A stretch of DNA of 64,000 bases. Source: Crossaster papposus (taxonomy: Eukaryota > Echinodermata > Asteroidea > Velatida > Solasteridae). The stretch is from assembly GCA_037893245.1 (NCBI GenBank), contig JBAIAA010000352.1, positions 1,860,001-1,924,000 on the forward strand, given 5' to 3'. Made by a program: the position numbers and the translations under genes. Below the pieces are notes generated by a model that saw nothing but the letters and a program-made list of their open reading frames with translations, was not told where the DNA came from and did not search any database. How positions within the stretch are numbered: the stretch's first letter is position 1; the number at the start of each line of letters is the position of its first letter. Positions 23,276-34,710 of the stretch are shown here, one piece after another.

Positions 23276-23314
23276 AGTTGAACCATGGAGGAATAACATT
23301 CCTCCATGGTTGAA
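23276..23314. repeat. Near-perfect hairpin with CCATGG core
   Basis: AGTTGAACCATGGAGGAAT and its complement with a 3-base loop and one mismatch. Related half-sites occur near 57718-57752 (ACCATGGAGGAC ... TTCCTCCGTGGTT) and at 52130. Probably the remains of a small palindromic element. Confidence 0.6.
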
Positions 23315-23349
23315 CTCTTTTCAGTAACCTCCCTGTACCTGTACTTGCC

Positions 23350-24345
23350 CTCCAAGTCGCGAATATTGACGTCAATATTCGCGACAAAATTTACGACATT
23401 CCCCCAAAGTCGTGAATATTGACGCCAATATTGACGTCAAATTTTGCGACTTGCCCCTAAAGTCGCAAATATTTTTACGAGAATTCTTTCCAGCAAGCTA
23501 GGTTTTGGATTGTCTTGCTCCAAGACCGAGTTTTTCATTTTTTCCGGGGCGCGCCGTCCGTCTAGTCTAAGTAGTTCATTAATAATCATCAAACTCCGAC
23601 AACGGGCTTATTGAGGGCGCCCTCGATTGTCACGAGAGATCAGTGGATTTTGTTATCATGAATAGGTGGTTTGGGGGGGGGGGGGGGGGTTGTATTTTAT
23701 AGTAAATCTCGTTTAACTGGCCAGTCCGAAGTTTTACAATTATGGATGGCGAGAAAATCACGAAAACAGCGTTTGTTTTTAACCACCGTCGGGCAGTTAT
23801 TCTTATGTTATTATTGTTCTTTCGCGATCGCAAATTTTATTTTTCGGAATAATTACAGGATATCTAGCGCGATCATTTTGCCTAGAGTCAATATTTGCTT
23901 TAAAATAAGTGAGATATTTCGTAATAATTCGGTAGTAAATATTTTCGATATCTGCAAATTGTGTATTCCACGAGATTTGTTTCTGAACTTAAAACAAATC
24001 CACTGATCTCTCGTGACAATCGAGGGCGCCCTCAATATTATAAGCTCGTTTTTGATCATGATGAATGAGTATTGCTCATGATGAACTGCACAGACGGACG
24101 GCGCGCCCCAGACAAAGGAAAAACTCGATCTTGGAGCAAAACTGGCCAAAACCTAGCTAGCTGGGAAAAAGTCGCGTCAAATATTCGCGACTTTGGGGGC
24201 AAGTCGCGATATTTGACGTCAATATTGATCTCAATATTCACGACTTTGGGGGAAAGTCGTAACATTTTGTCGCGAATATTAACGTCAATATAGGCGACTT
24301 TGTGGGCAAGTCGTGAATTTTGTCGCGAATATTGACGTCAATTTA
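23350..24345. mobile_element. Foldback transposon F2, relative of F1
   Basis: Inverted arms 23350-23645 and about 23995-24345 carry the same blocks as F1: TGACGTCAATATTCGCGAC units, GCAAGCTAGGTTTTGG, GGCGCGCCGTCCGTCTA, GAGGGCGCCCTCGATTGTC. Four or more exact TGACGTCA are present. The outer GTGGCCCTGAAGG terminus of F1 is missing at both ends, so this copy is truncated or belongs to a subfamily. The loop holds an M1 body in the same place and orientation as in F1. Confidence 0.85.
23650..23973 (+). mobile_element. MITE M1 copy 3 (termini deleted), in the loop of F2
   Basis: Shares the M1 body from ATCATGAATAGGTGG through GGATGGCGAGAAAATCACG to GATATCTGCAAATTGTGTATTCC. About 30 bp of the left terminus and about 27 bp at the right are gone. 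An expanded run of G (23671-23691) replaces the short G-run of other copies. Confidence 0.8.
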
Positions 24346-25609
24346 TGGCGGACAAGATGGCGACAATTTGTCGGACCTGAAATCATGCACTATGATTGGT
24401 CAATTTTTCAAGGGGCGTACCCTATTGGATCGGTGAATACCCAACTTCGTTACCATGGCTACGATCTTGCTGACCATGTTTTCCCACCATGCCTTGCTGG
24501 TGCATTCCATTCATGGTATGACAGATTGCTGCAAATGGGTTTATCTGGGTTTATCGTTTGTTCCGATCCACCGATCCTCGTTAGCATCCACGACGTATGT
24601 GCGTACGTACATGTACTTACGCGAGTACGTTCGTGTCCGCCCGCGATCGTTGTTTAGTTGCACAAAATACACCAATAGAGGGGGCTATACTGTTCCCGCC
24701 AGAGTTTCCGAATAGTGTACACACTCTTAACCCAATCTTGACGCAAATCCTATGCCGGACGAAATCATGTTTATTCAAGTAGCCAGGAACTGCATTTTTA
24801 TCTAAAGACTAAACATTTGGGAAAATATATTTTTAGCTGTAAACGTACGTTAATTATCTTCGTAATCGCTATTGGTCATACAAACAATATCGGTGGGAAC
24901 AGCGCTTTCACGCCCAACCCCTTCTTTAAAACAATATAATTATAATTTTGAAAACTTCAGGCAGTAGATAGAAAAACCCAGCCTAACTTGACAACGAACA
25001 AACATACAAGACTGTCCCGGATGTGACTAGTTTAATTTGATGACTTCCCATCTGCAAACCTCGAGTGACCTCGACAGAAGCCGTCTTAAAGACGGACTGT
25101 TTTACAGCTCGAGCATGAGACCCAAAAATAGACTCTCCACCGGATGGCCAATAATTCAGGGATAATTTTTGTTGTTATCAGATCCAGCTAGGCTTCTCTT
25201 CTTCTAAACAGGGACTAGTGTGGCATGATTTTAGGGGACTTAACTATAATTGCACAACCACCGCTTTCTAACCGCAATGTTTCGGGCCAAGAACAAAAAT
25301 TAACATGCGTCATGGCGCCCTCAAACATGCGGTAAACGCGCGTGTACGTACATACAATCTAGCCTCGGGTTAAAGGGTAATAAGCTTCTAAGCTTGCAGG
25401 TCAATGCCGTTTATCACACTCATATAGGTGATGTGATTGTGCCGGCTTTGATGATACAAGCATTGAATTCGAGCACACAGTCCGAGTATGTCATGATAAG
25501 AGATATTTGGATATAAGGCCCTCGCTGATTTGTCCTTTGAAAAAACAACATATGAAGGTAGAATAACAAAATGGCGACAATTATCTTATCGGACCTTAAA
25601 ATTAGGCAC
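24346..25609. other. Intergenic, nothing recognised
   Basis: No open frame with recognisable homology, no terminal repeats, no RNA gene. The CpG-containing text near 24346 and again near 25570 (ATGGCGACAATT ... TCGGACCT) is repeated, which may be the edge of a degraded element. Confidence 0.4.
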
Positions 25610-25791
25610 TGCGATTAGTAGTCTTGTTTGCAAGACGTCCTAATCGCGATATGCAGCGCGCGTATAGGTCACCGATACGCGATGCGAGCGCCCCCTAACT
25701 TACGCCGTAGACCGCGCCACGACCTTCGAAAAAGACCGTCTTGGCTAAATGACATATATTCCAGGCAAAATACATAATTTTGTTTTGTTGA

Positions 25792-26978
25792 CTTCAAACA
25801 AATTGCAACAAATTGTTTTTCACCACAGTGCACTTCTATAAGGTCCCTAGAATTACATACTAAAAGTCTACAAAAATCCAAGTGGTGGAAATATGTCTAA
25901 TTTGCATAAATCGTTAATCCCTGCCGTGTAATATGTTTATTCTTATATTTGGGTATATATTTTATTTTTTATTTTTTGAAAAGTTTATTTTGGCAAATAT
26001 ACTTACACATCCTTACTTCAATACATTTTCTAAAGCATGTAAGTGACTAAATAACTATGAAAATATAGTAATGGTCCAAAATGACTACAATTATACCCTA
26101 TAATTTGCACACATTTACCGTGTCTCCAGATATCATCAAGTAGTCAGTATTGACGTGCTTCAAATTCACCAAGTTGCTTACTGGCACAATTATCCTATTA
26201 AAACCTTATGGAAAATCATATGAACAACGATAACATTGTGATATTTAGCCCAGCAAACAAAAACTGGAAAAAAATGGTGCGTCCATAAATTGGGCTAACA
26301 AGTAGGTGAAGGGTTGCCTAAGGTGAGAGACTTGAACAAGTTCAAGGAAACCTCCCAAATTAAAGATTGTTGTTGCTTACAATAATCCTATCTACGTTAA
26401 AATGTATTTTGGGGATTTCCTTGAACTTGTTCGAGTCTCCCATGTTAGGCAACCCCTTAACTACCTTTTCGCCCAATTTATGGACACACCATTTTCCTCC
26501 AGTTTTTTTTTGCTGGGCTAAATATCACATTGTTATCATTGTTCCTATGATTTTTCATAGGGTTTTAATATGATAACTGTGCCAGTAAGCAACTTGGTGA
26601 ATTTGAAGCTCACCAATACTGACTACTTGATGATATCTGGAGAAAGTGTAATGTGCGCACATTTATAGAGTCACGAAGTTGTCATTTTTAATAATTACTA
26701 TGTTCTCATCACTATTCAGTCACTTATATGCATTAGCAAATGTTATTGAAGTAAGGATATGTAAGTAGAATCACCAAAATAAACTTTTCAAAAAATTAAT
26801 TATATATATATATACCCAAATATGGGAATAAATATATTACGCGGCAGGGATTAACGATTTATGCAAATTAGTCATATTTCCACCACTTGGATTTTTGTAG
26901 ACTTTTAGTATGTAATTCTAGGGACCCTCTAGAAGTGCACTGTGGTGAAAAACAATTTGTTGCAATTTGTTTGAGGTC
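25792..26978. repeat. Large inverted repeat, arms about 560 bp, 63-bp loop
   Basis: The left arm 25792-26350 and right arm 26414-26978 are diverged reverse complements. Examples: TTGCATAAATCGTTAATCCC mirrored by GGGATTAACGATTTATGCAA, and TAGCCCAGCAAACAAAAACT mirrored by a matching block near 26500-26520. The loop is 26351-26413. Non-coding. Differences between the arms include small indels, so it is not a recent perfect palindrome. Confidence 0.85.
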
Positions 26979-27218
26979 AAAACTTATTTTTCCTGGACTA
27001 ATAACCGCTTAGAAAATTCCAAGCAGAATTGTGTCGCATTTGCATGTGCATGTGACGTTGCATTGCATATATAATCGCGTGACGTAATATGCATAATGGC
27101 CGACTCATTGGTCAAGTTTCTGTTACGTCACGTAATTAGGCACGCAACGTCACACGCGCGGAATTTGCCGAGCGATTATGTTCATTAGCCAAATCTTAAT
27201 ATTCGAGGGTCATGGCGT

Positions 27219-27645
27219 GGGGTGCGTGCCACTCACGCAAACGTTGCCAACTTTGGCCAACGTTAGCATTGTTCGCGTGAGTGGAACGCAATGTGCGCCA
27301 ATTATGTTGGTAAACGTTAGCGAAAACGGCGAACGGCATTCACAGCTGTTCGCTGTTTATACCAGTGACGTATTTTAAAGATGGCGAATAGGTTAGCAGA
27401 CCTATTTTAACCGTTTGGATTTACGTTTCATACCTTTCGTTATAAATAGTAGATTGCAGTTACAGGTATTTTTAAAAGAAAAAGAATGAGTTTGACAAAA
27501 AGCATCCAACCAAATGATGTTACTGTCACTGGGCGCCACCATTTTAAAAACGTAGTTTTAAAAATATCGTTCCACTTTGACTGGCGCCAACTCAACACGT
27601 ATGCGAACGTTTGCGCAAACAGTCCGCGTGAGTGGAACGCACCCC
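27219..27645. mobile_element. MITE with GGGGTGCGTTCCACTCACGC termini
   Basis: Left end GGGGTGCGTGCCACTCACGC, right end GCGTGAGTGGAACGCACCCC. An internal third copy of the motif (CGCGTGAGTGGAACGCA, near 27274) makes a nested palindrome. A run of C follows the right end. Lies inside the Mutator-like element. Confidence 0.7.
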
Positions 27646-27773
27646 CCCCCCCCCCCCCGCGCAACTCCCCCCCCCCCTAGTCTACGGCGTACGTTAGAGG
27701 GCGCCCGCATCGGCAGCCTACGCGCGTTTCATACCGCGATTAGGACGTCTTGCAACCAAGACTATGCGATTAG

Positions 27774-28235
27774 TTAACTTTCCGAGGGGGTAGGCTTACT
27801 GGAGTGGTCTAATGTTGTACCCCTAACGATGAATGGTACATGTCCCGTAATTGTCTTGAAAAAAAAAATCCTCGGAGTTACAGTAGAGGATATAGGTTAG
27901 GTATGTTTTTCATATTTAGGAGAAGACAATTACATGTAGGACTTGTTTTCTATACTATTAAGAATATGCATGTATACATGTGCATGTACATGGTTTTCAA
28001 TCTTTGCTTACATTTTTTTTATGAACAGTTTTTAGAGCCTCAAACGAGTCACAACAATTACTTGTCAACTCAGTGGGCGCCATTTTTGGGGCCCACTCGC
28101 TTACGTATACAGGTACACGTAAACGCGAGCGAACTTTGGCGCGTAGCTGACGTTCGCAGGAAACGTGCTGCTAAACCTCCCTCCTTGAGACATCATCGTT
28201 CAGGTTGTCAACAACCAACACACTAACCCTGGTAA
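27774..28235. other. Spacer before the Penelope-like remnant
   Basis: No known domain. A possible splice acceptor (TTCCCCCACAG) stands at 28255, just after the Penelope open frame begins; introns occur in some Penelope-like elements, but this is only suggestive. Confidence 0.35.
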
Positions 28236-29106
28236 GTGGTAACTTCCCCCACAGGACCCATGATAACCTCCCTAGAGAAGAGCGTCTTGCACTCACTGCC
28301 TTGCGCTCTCGACATCACCATCAAGCCAGCTAATGAAGGCTCAGCCAAGGTCATCATGGATCGTCAGCAGTACATCGACAAGTCCCACCGTCAGTTGGAC
28401 AACCGTACTAACTCTAACTGCCTTGACTGTGATACCACAGGTCATTCTCTTAAGAAATATACAACAGGACTGGTGTTTGATGACATGCTACAACGTGACC
28501 AACTGTCAAAGAAAGCTTACAAATTTCTTTTACCCACTGACCGTAGAACTGCTGGGTTATATCTTCTCCCCAATATTCACAAGACTGCATGTAACCCTGG
28601 TAGGCCCATCGCCTCGGGTAACGGCTCATCCACGGCACACACACTCCCTGTTCATTGACAGTTTTCTCAAACCCCTTGTCTCTAGGATTCCATCATAAAT
28701 TCATGACACCCCAGAAATCAAGGACCAGATTCCCAGCACGGCCATTATATGGACTTTGACGTCTCATCATACACCAACTATCCAGACGAAGAAGGTATTC
28801 GTGCCTGTTCCATAGCCCTGGCTAAGGCAAGACACATGACTCAGTGAAATTGGCGCCATCGTGAAACTTGTACTTACAAAGAACAGTTTGTCCTTACTAG
28901 ATAAGCACTTTTAACAGGTACATGGCACTGTAATGGGTACTCGCATGGCACCCTCCTCTGCATGCCTCTTCATGGGTGACCTCAAGGAACGAGGCAACCA
29001 TGCTTGCTTGCCTCACCTGGATCCGGTGAAGATACACTGATGAAGTATTTTTCATCTGGACCAGTGATGAGGATAGTCTGCTGACTTTCACTAATCACAC
29101 AAATTA
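28236..29106 (+). pseudogene. Penelope-like element reverse transcriptase, N-terminal and palm part
   Basis: Reverse transcriptase of the Penelope-like class. In order: GSAKVIMDRQQYID, SKKAYKFLLPTDRRTAGLYL, LLPNIHK followed by NPGRPIASGNGSS, then after a frameshift near 28640 FIDSFLKPLVSRIPS, then fragments of the palm (near 28740-28800). GTRMAPSSACLFMGDL lies near 28935. The catalytic site reads YTDE instead of the usual YxDD, followed by VFFIWTSDEDSLLTF. Several frameshifts and stops: a dead copy. It continues at 29799 and 38283 beyond two insertions. Confidence 0.88.
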
Positions 29107-29798
29107 GTTCACATCAGTACTCGCATCGTACTCGCAATCCGTCCGCAATCTGGGAGTCTATTTCGATTCAAACTTGTCAATGTCAACCCACGTTCTCAAC
29201 CTCAACCGCAGTATTCATTTTTAACTTCGCAACATTTCACGAATTCGCAGATACCTGGATTTTGAATCGTGTAACCAAGTAATTATCGCATTAGTTCTGT
29301 CCCGTCTGGATTACTGTACGGTACCACAACGATTGCAAAACCGTGCTGCACGTCTTCTATTTAATGCTGACAGGCGTGAATCGGCATCCCCACTACTCAA
29401 ACAACTTCACTGGCTTCCCGTCCGGCAAAGAATTAACTTTAAGATCGTCCTCCTCGTCTTCAAATTTCTCCATCACTTAGCTTCTCAATACCTTGACCAT
29501 CTCATTCAACTTAACGTATCTGGTCGACCCGGCCTTCGTTCCTGTTGTGATGGCACGCGGTTGTCAGTGCCGAGATCTAAGAACGCTTTTACTGACAAAG
29601 CCTTCACAATTTCCGGACCGAAACTTTGGAACGCTTTACCCTTCCACATCAGATCACTGGACACTATTTTGTTATTAAAAAACTAACTTGTTTCCAATTT
29701 CTTCTTGATATGTCTATGTTTACATTATCTTGTGTTGCTTAGCGCCATGATCGAGATGGAATGGAGCTTTATAAATCCTGATATTATTATTATTATTT
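29107..29798 (+). pseudogene. 5'-truncated CR1/L2-like LINE fragment inserted in the Penelope element
   Basis: C-terminal end of a LINE ORF2: NLGVYFDSNLSM, then (after a small deletion) QNRAARLLFNADRRESASPL, LHWLPVRQRINFKI and GPKLWNALPFHIRSLDTI. A short 3' UTR ends in a TTATTATTATT tail at 29783-29796. The 5' truncation and microsatellite tail fit target-primed insertion. Penelope text is continuous in sense on either side. Non-functional. Confidence 0.88.
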
Positions 29799-29930
29799 TC
29801 GTCAGGCCCACTTCCTGGATCACCATCCGCAAGGAGGATAACTTAATAACCACTGATCTGTATTCTAAACCCACATACCGCACACACACCCACTCCTCCA
29901 GCTGTCACCCTATAGGCATTGTAAGACCGG
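29799..29930 (+). pseudogene. Penelope-like element, middle segment
   Basis: Encodes the RT thumb-region motif TTDLYSKPTYRTHTHSSSCH, typical of Penelope-like elements (LYSKPTD...HPxH family pattern). Sits between the LINE tail and the target duplication ACCGG (29926-29930) of the BEL element; the reading continues at 38283. Confidence 0.85.
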
Positions 29931-30464
29931 TGTTGTAACGACCGTGGACACTATAGGTCAACTTAACTGATATTCTTTACGCGTACTTGGGATTCTATAA
30001 TCAATGAAGTCTGCTCACTTTATTCCACCAAATATTGGAGTACAAAAGGGATCGTTACTCACATCACAGAGTCGTTCACAACATGCACAAAAGCTCACAA
30101 AGTTCGGATCGGAATCCTCTTGAAATCACACAGTTATCACGGCGACCTGGATCGCACTGAAATGTTCACAAGCATGAGAAAACTCTGGTGGTATCTTTAG
30201 GCTCCTTTTAAGCTTGAAACTCCTTCTGGTTTGGATGAAATTCGGCACTATATCTCAAGGTGTACGGTAAAAGATAGGTATCAGCTCCACGGAAAACGCT
30301 AAGTAACACGAGGTCCTAAAATCGCCCCATAATACTGTGCGCGGCCACGCATTCTATGCAAATGAAGTGCGGGCAAGGTTAAACTATCGCAATGGGGCTA
30401 AAGGTTAAAGGTTAACAGTTGTAAACATTGATTAACATACAAGGGCAAGATTCTGGAAACTACA
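29931..30464 (-). repeat. BEL 3' LTR
   Basis: 534 bp, near-identical to 37768-38277, with about 24 bp extra in two short blocks near 30405-30445 (AGGTTAAAGGTTA and ATTGATTAAC). On the element strand it is preceded by a purine-rich stretch (CTGGGGCCGGAATG, 30478-30465) that can serve as the polypurine tract. Confidence 0.95.
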
Positions 30465-31035
30465 TTCCGGCCCCAGTCGCACTGATAAAGGGCGATAACT
30501 ACACAATTCTAGTTTCCAAAATCTCGGAACTATTAGTAAAGCTCTAAACTACAACAAACTTTTTAAACTTATGAAGTACTACATAATTTTGACCGCAAAA
30601 TGTAACTTGGCCAATTCTGGGCAGTCAAAAGTTCAGATTCTACTGTCCATACTTTGAAGTTCATACGATCATTGACGTTCAAATGTTTTGGAAAAACGGT
30701 TTGAAACTTAGCATAAGTCAGAATGAAAAAACTGTTCAAGTGATCTGCCGAAATGAAGTCACCAAATCACAGTCCATATTTCGACGCATGTACAGCTGGT
30801 TCCGGTTCAAAATGTTCTCCTGGCAAGCAAGGTATTGTCACAGTAGTTCCACTATTCCGGTAAAGTCGACAGATGAGGACTCTTCACACCGTAATCCTGG
30901 TTCAGGAGGCAAACAGGTACTACACCTTGCCCAAGGGTGACCTGAGACTATGCAAGGCAGGGGAGTCTATTCCTCTGATATATGTCCACTTGACGGACAT
31001 CTGCATACCTTCTCTAAGAGTTCAAGTATTGATGA
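30465..31035 (-). other. BEL 3' non-coding region
   Basis: Between the pol stop codon and the 3' LTR. No frame of note; includes the polypurine tract next to the LTR. Confidence 0.7.
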
Positions 31036-34000
31036 TTACTCGACGTCCTGCTCTAGAAGTAGACACAGCTTGGTAATAGGTCTGACCAAAACTGCAGTTC
31101 TGGTCTTCACTTTGACACTGCGCACGTGTCCTCGTTTGTCCATGAATACCTCCTGAACAAGTCCCATTGGCCAGGATTTTCTCGTGGCACTGTTATCAAC
31201 GATGAGTACGACATCACCCTTCGCTATGTTTCTGCTAGGTTGGGACCACTTCTGGCGTTGTTGAAGGGTAGGTAGGTATACTCTCTAGTCCATCTCCGGA
31301 AGACATCCGCCATGTACTGCATCTGGCGCCATCTTCTTCGTGAATACTGGTCCTCCTGGGAGAAGACTCCAGGTGGCAGTGTTGAATCAGGTTTCAGAAG
31401 TATCAGACTGTTCGGCGTGATGACACTCAAGTCATGAGGGTCATCCGATGCTCGTGTCAGGGGTCGGCTGTTAATTACAGCCTCGACCTCACACATGAAG
31501 GTGTGCAACTGTTCCTCACTCTGGCACGTCTTCATGTACTGCTCACTCAATATGGCGTGGAGAATTTTACGTATTGTTCTGATCTACCTCGCCCACACAC
31601 CTCCATGATGGGAGGGCGCTGGTGTGTTGAACTGCCACTTGATGTCATGCTTCAAGGCAAAAACATTTTTTTGCCATGGTTCCACTCCTGCATAGCTCGC
31701 TGGAGCTCTTTGTTGGCTCCAACAAAGTTGGATCCATTGTCTGAGTGGATTTCTTTCACTTTGCCACGCCTAGCCATGAATCGTCTGAGTGCACTGATGC
31801 ACGAGCTGGTGTCGAGGGAATCGGCCACTTCAATGTGAATAGCACGGCTAGCAAGACACGTGAATACTACACCATATCTCTTTCTGATAACTCGCCCATA
31901 CTTGATATCGAATGGGCCAAAATAGTCCACTCCAGTATATGTGAATGGTGGGTCATCAGGCCGTACACGGTAAGCTGACAAATCAGCCATCTTCTGTTTA
32001 CCGGGTCCAGCTTGGTACTTTCGGCATCTGACGCATTGGTTTACCAAACTCCTGACTGCCACACCAGCTTTGAGTATCCAGTACCTTTGTCTGAGTTCCG
32101 CTAGGATGTGATTTCTCCCTTGATGTCCGGTTTTCTGGTGGATGTGTCTGATCACCAGATTGGAAATGTGGTGGTTTTTTGGCAGAATCAGTTGGTGTTT
32201 GGCATCTTCTGGGATTGATGCATGCCGAAGCCTGCCACCGACTGTCAAGAGTCCATCACGCAGCTCTGGGTCTAATCTAATCAATGGACTTCCTTTATTG
32301 ATTGGCTTTCTCTGGTGTTCTTTTGGTGTAGCTTCTATTCCAGCACCAACAGGGTTGTCTGGATTTTGGTCACGGTTTGTCATCACATTTTTGAGTGCCT
32401 CAACTTCTCTGGGAAAAGCACATCCTTGAACATACTTCAAGATGGCCCTTTCAGCACTCTGCATTTCTTCAACTGTTAGAGGCTTATTCTGCAGGGGTTT
32501 CTTGTTATGGTTGGTCTTCCAGTGTTGCAACATGGTCTTTAGACGCAACCACCATGCTATCGCCCTTTTTAGCTTCGTCCAGTCTGAGTAGTGATTGATC
32601 AGCTGGTCCATGGCACTGGTCTCGTTGGATGTCATCACTACGTTTACGTTCACTTGGGTAGCACCATCAGCCAATTCGCAGTTGTCATTTTCCTCGTCAT
32701 CTTCCATCTGAATCTGTTCTGCACCAGGCCAGCTTCCTTCTGGTTGGCTGAGGAAGTTTGGGCCTCCCAGCCACTCCGGTTTGTTGATCAGTTCTTCTGC
32801 ACTGAGGCCACGCGAAGCATGTTCAGCAGGGTTCAATTTAGTGGGGACATATCTCCACTGGCTAATATCGGACCCATCTCTGATCACGGCGATGAGATTC
32901 GCTACGAACACTGGGAATCTGGTGGTCTCATTCATGATGTATTTCAGAACTGTCTGGCTATCTGTCCAGAATACAGTCTGATCAATGTTCATGGTGAGCT
33001 CTCTTTCCCTGAGGTCATCTTGACGGACTGCAGAGGTGGCTGCAGTTAGTTCCATCTTGACAATTTTGTGTGTCTTTAGAGGTGCAACTTTGGCTTTGGC
33101 ACACACAAATTCACAGTAGGTTTCACGGCTTTCATTTGTCAGGCGCAGGTAGGTTGCAGTACCATAACCGTGCTGGCTTGCATCAGCGAAGTGATGCATT
33201 TGTACATTGGCCACCTTTCCGAAGTTCACAGGTTTGAAACATCGGTTCAGTTGCACCCTGCTCAGGTTAGGCAAGTCCTTGAGCCAGTTTTCCCATTCTT
33301 GTTTTTCCTTTGTAGGGATGGGATCGTCCCACCCTATCTTGTCTCGGCACAACGACTGCAGGATCATCTTCGCCCGTAAGACAAAGGGAGAAGTAGCTCC
33401 AAATGGGTCGAATATGGAGCTCATCACTGACAAGATGTTTCTTCGTGTCGGTTTTGGATTCACTTTTTCCTGGTTAAATTGCAGGCGATCAGATTCAATG
33501 CACCACTGCACACCCAGGGCTCGTTCAACTGGTAGCTCATCCATTTGAAGATTAAGGTTCCTCACCTCTTTGGCTAGATCTTCTTTGGGTATGGTTGCAA
33601 GGAGTTTTCTGCTGTTGCTGGTCCACTCTTTGAGCTTGAAGCCCCCTTCTTCTACTGCTCTTTTCATGTCATGTGCGAGGCTGATGCCTTCATCTTCAGT
33701 TGCCACAGACTTTACGAAGTCATCTACATAGAAGTCATTATGTATGGCTTCTATTACATCTTTCTATATTTGTGTTCATTGTCAGTGGCTGTCTTCTTAA
33801 AGGCATAGTTGGCACAGCTCGGTGAAGATACTGCACCAAACAAATGCACCAACATTCGGCACACCTCTGGTTCTCTCTGCAGGTCACCTTCCGGCCACCA
33901 CAGGTAGCGTAGCATATCACAGTCTCCTGGTGTCACCCTCACCTGGTAAAACATTGCTTCGATGTCTGCCATGATAGCCACATTTTCTTGTTTCCATCGA

Positions 34001-34710
34001 AGAAGAACGCCATACATATGGTTGGTCATGTCTGGGCCTTGTAGTAGTTGGCCGTTTAGCGCTGTTCCTTTGAAGGCTACCGGACAGTTAAATACCACCC
34101 TCAGTTTGTCGGGCTTTCTTGGATGGTATACGCCGTGGTGTGGGATATGCCATACTCTGCCATCATCTCGCTTTACTTCCGATAGTGGCACCCGCTCTGC
34201 AAAGTCCTTCTTTTCTAGATCTGTCATGAAATCAGTGTATTGTGTCTTCAACCTTTCATCCTTACTGAGTTTCTTGTTCAGTCTTGCAGCAGACATGGCA
34301 GCCTGGGATCGGTTGTCTGGCATACAGACGTTACTGTCACGGAACGGTAGCTTCATCTGGTAGTGACCATTGGTTTTGACGACAGACTCATCCATGATAG
34401 TGATGAATTGTCTATCTTCGACAGACATAGCTTGCTTGTCATCATTCAGGCGCTCGTTGAAATCCATATTGATGTATCTCTTCCACTGTGTGCTGAGGTA
34501 GTCTCTGCTATCATGTACGACTCCACTATCAACTTTGCAAAAGTTTACACTGACTTCTGGCTGATCTCTCAATTTTCCAGGCAGCCCATACTCTAGCCAG
34601 TCCAGGGGGCTTCTGATGGCGTAAGGATCGCCAAGGTGGCCAGCCGCTGTCTACAAAGGTAATGACGCAGCCGGAACATTGACTCCGATCATCAGGGAGA
34701 CTTTTGGAAT
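31036..34710 (-). pseudogene. BEL pol: protease end, RT, RNase H, integrase, DUF5641
   Basis: Element strand, from 34710 down. The end of the aspartic protease (KVSLMIGVNVPAASLPL) meets a TAG. The RT core follows: HHGVYHPRKPDKLRVVFNCP, GPDMTNHMYGVLLRWKQ, MADIEAMFYQV; the YVDDF catalytic motif is at 33740-33724, after a one-base frameshift near 33757. RNase H Asp/Glu sites are visible in FADAS, KMELTAA, FWTDSQTVL and NPAEHASRG. The integrase zinc site (HIHQKTGH ... CVRC) and core (TGVDYFGPF, HSDNGSNF, EAVINSRP) follow, with a frameshift near 31655. The C-terminal SWPMGLVQEVF / VRSVKVKTRTAVL region (DUF5641-like) follows another frameshift near 31230 and ends at 31036. Catalytic residues survive, but the frame does not. 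Confidence 0.94.

Larger units (their letters stand above)
25619..27764. mobile_element. Mutator-like foldback element with 9-bp target duplication
   Basis: Flanked by TGCGATTAG at 25610-25618 and 27765-27773. Inverted termini start TAGTCTTG and share TTGCAAGACGTCCTAATCGC, continuing for about 110 bp (to GCCGTAGAC). A 9-bp target duplication with long terminal inverted repeats is what Mutator-type (MULE) elements make. No transposase is present. Inside lie a large palindrome (25792-26978) and another MITE (27219-27645). Confidence 0.85.

Noticed and set aside
31434-33548. Many plus-strand frames across the BEL pol region
   Set aside because: Antisense shadows; the minus-strand frames carry RT, RNase H and integrase motifs.
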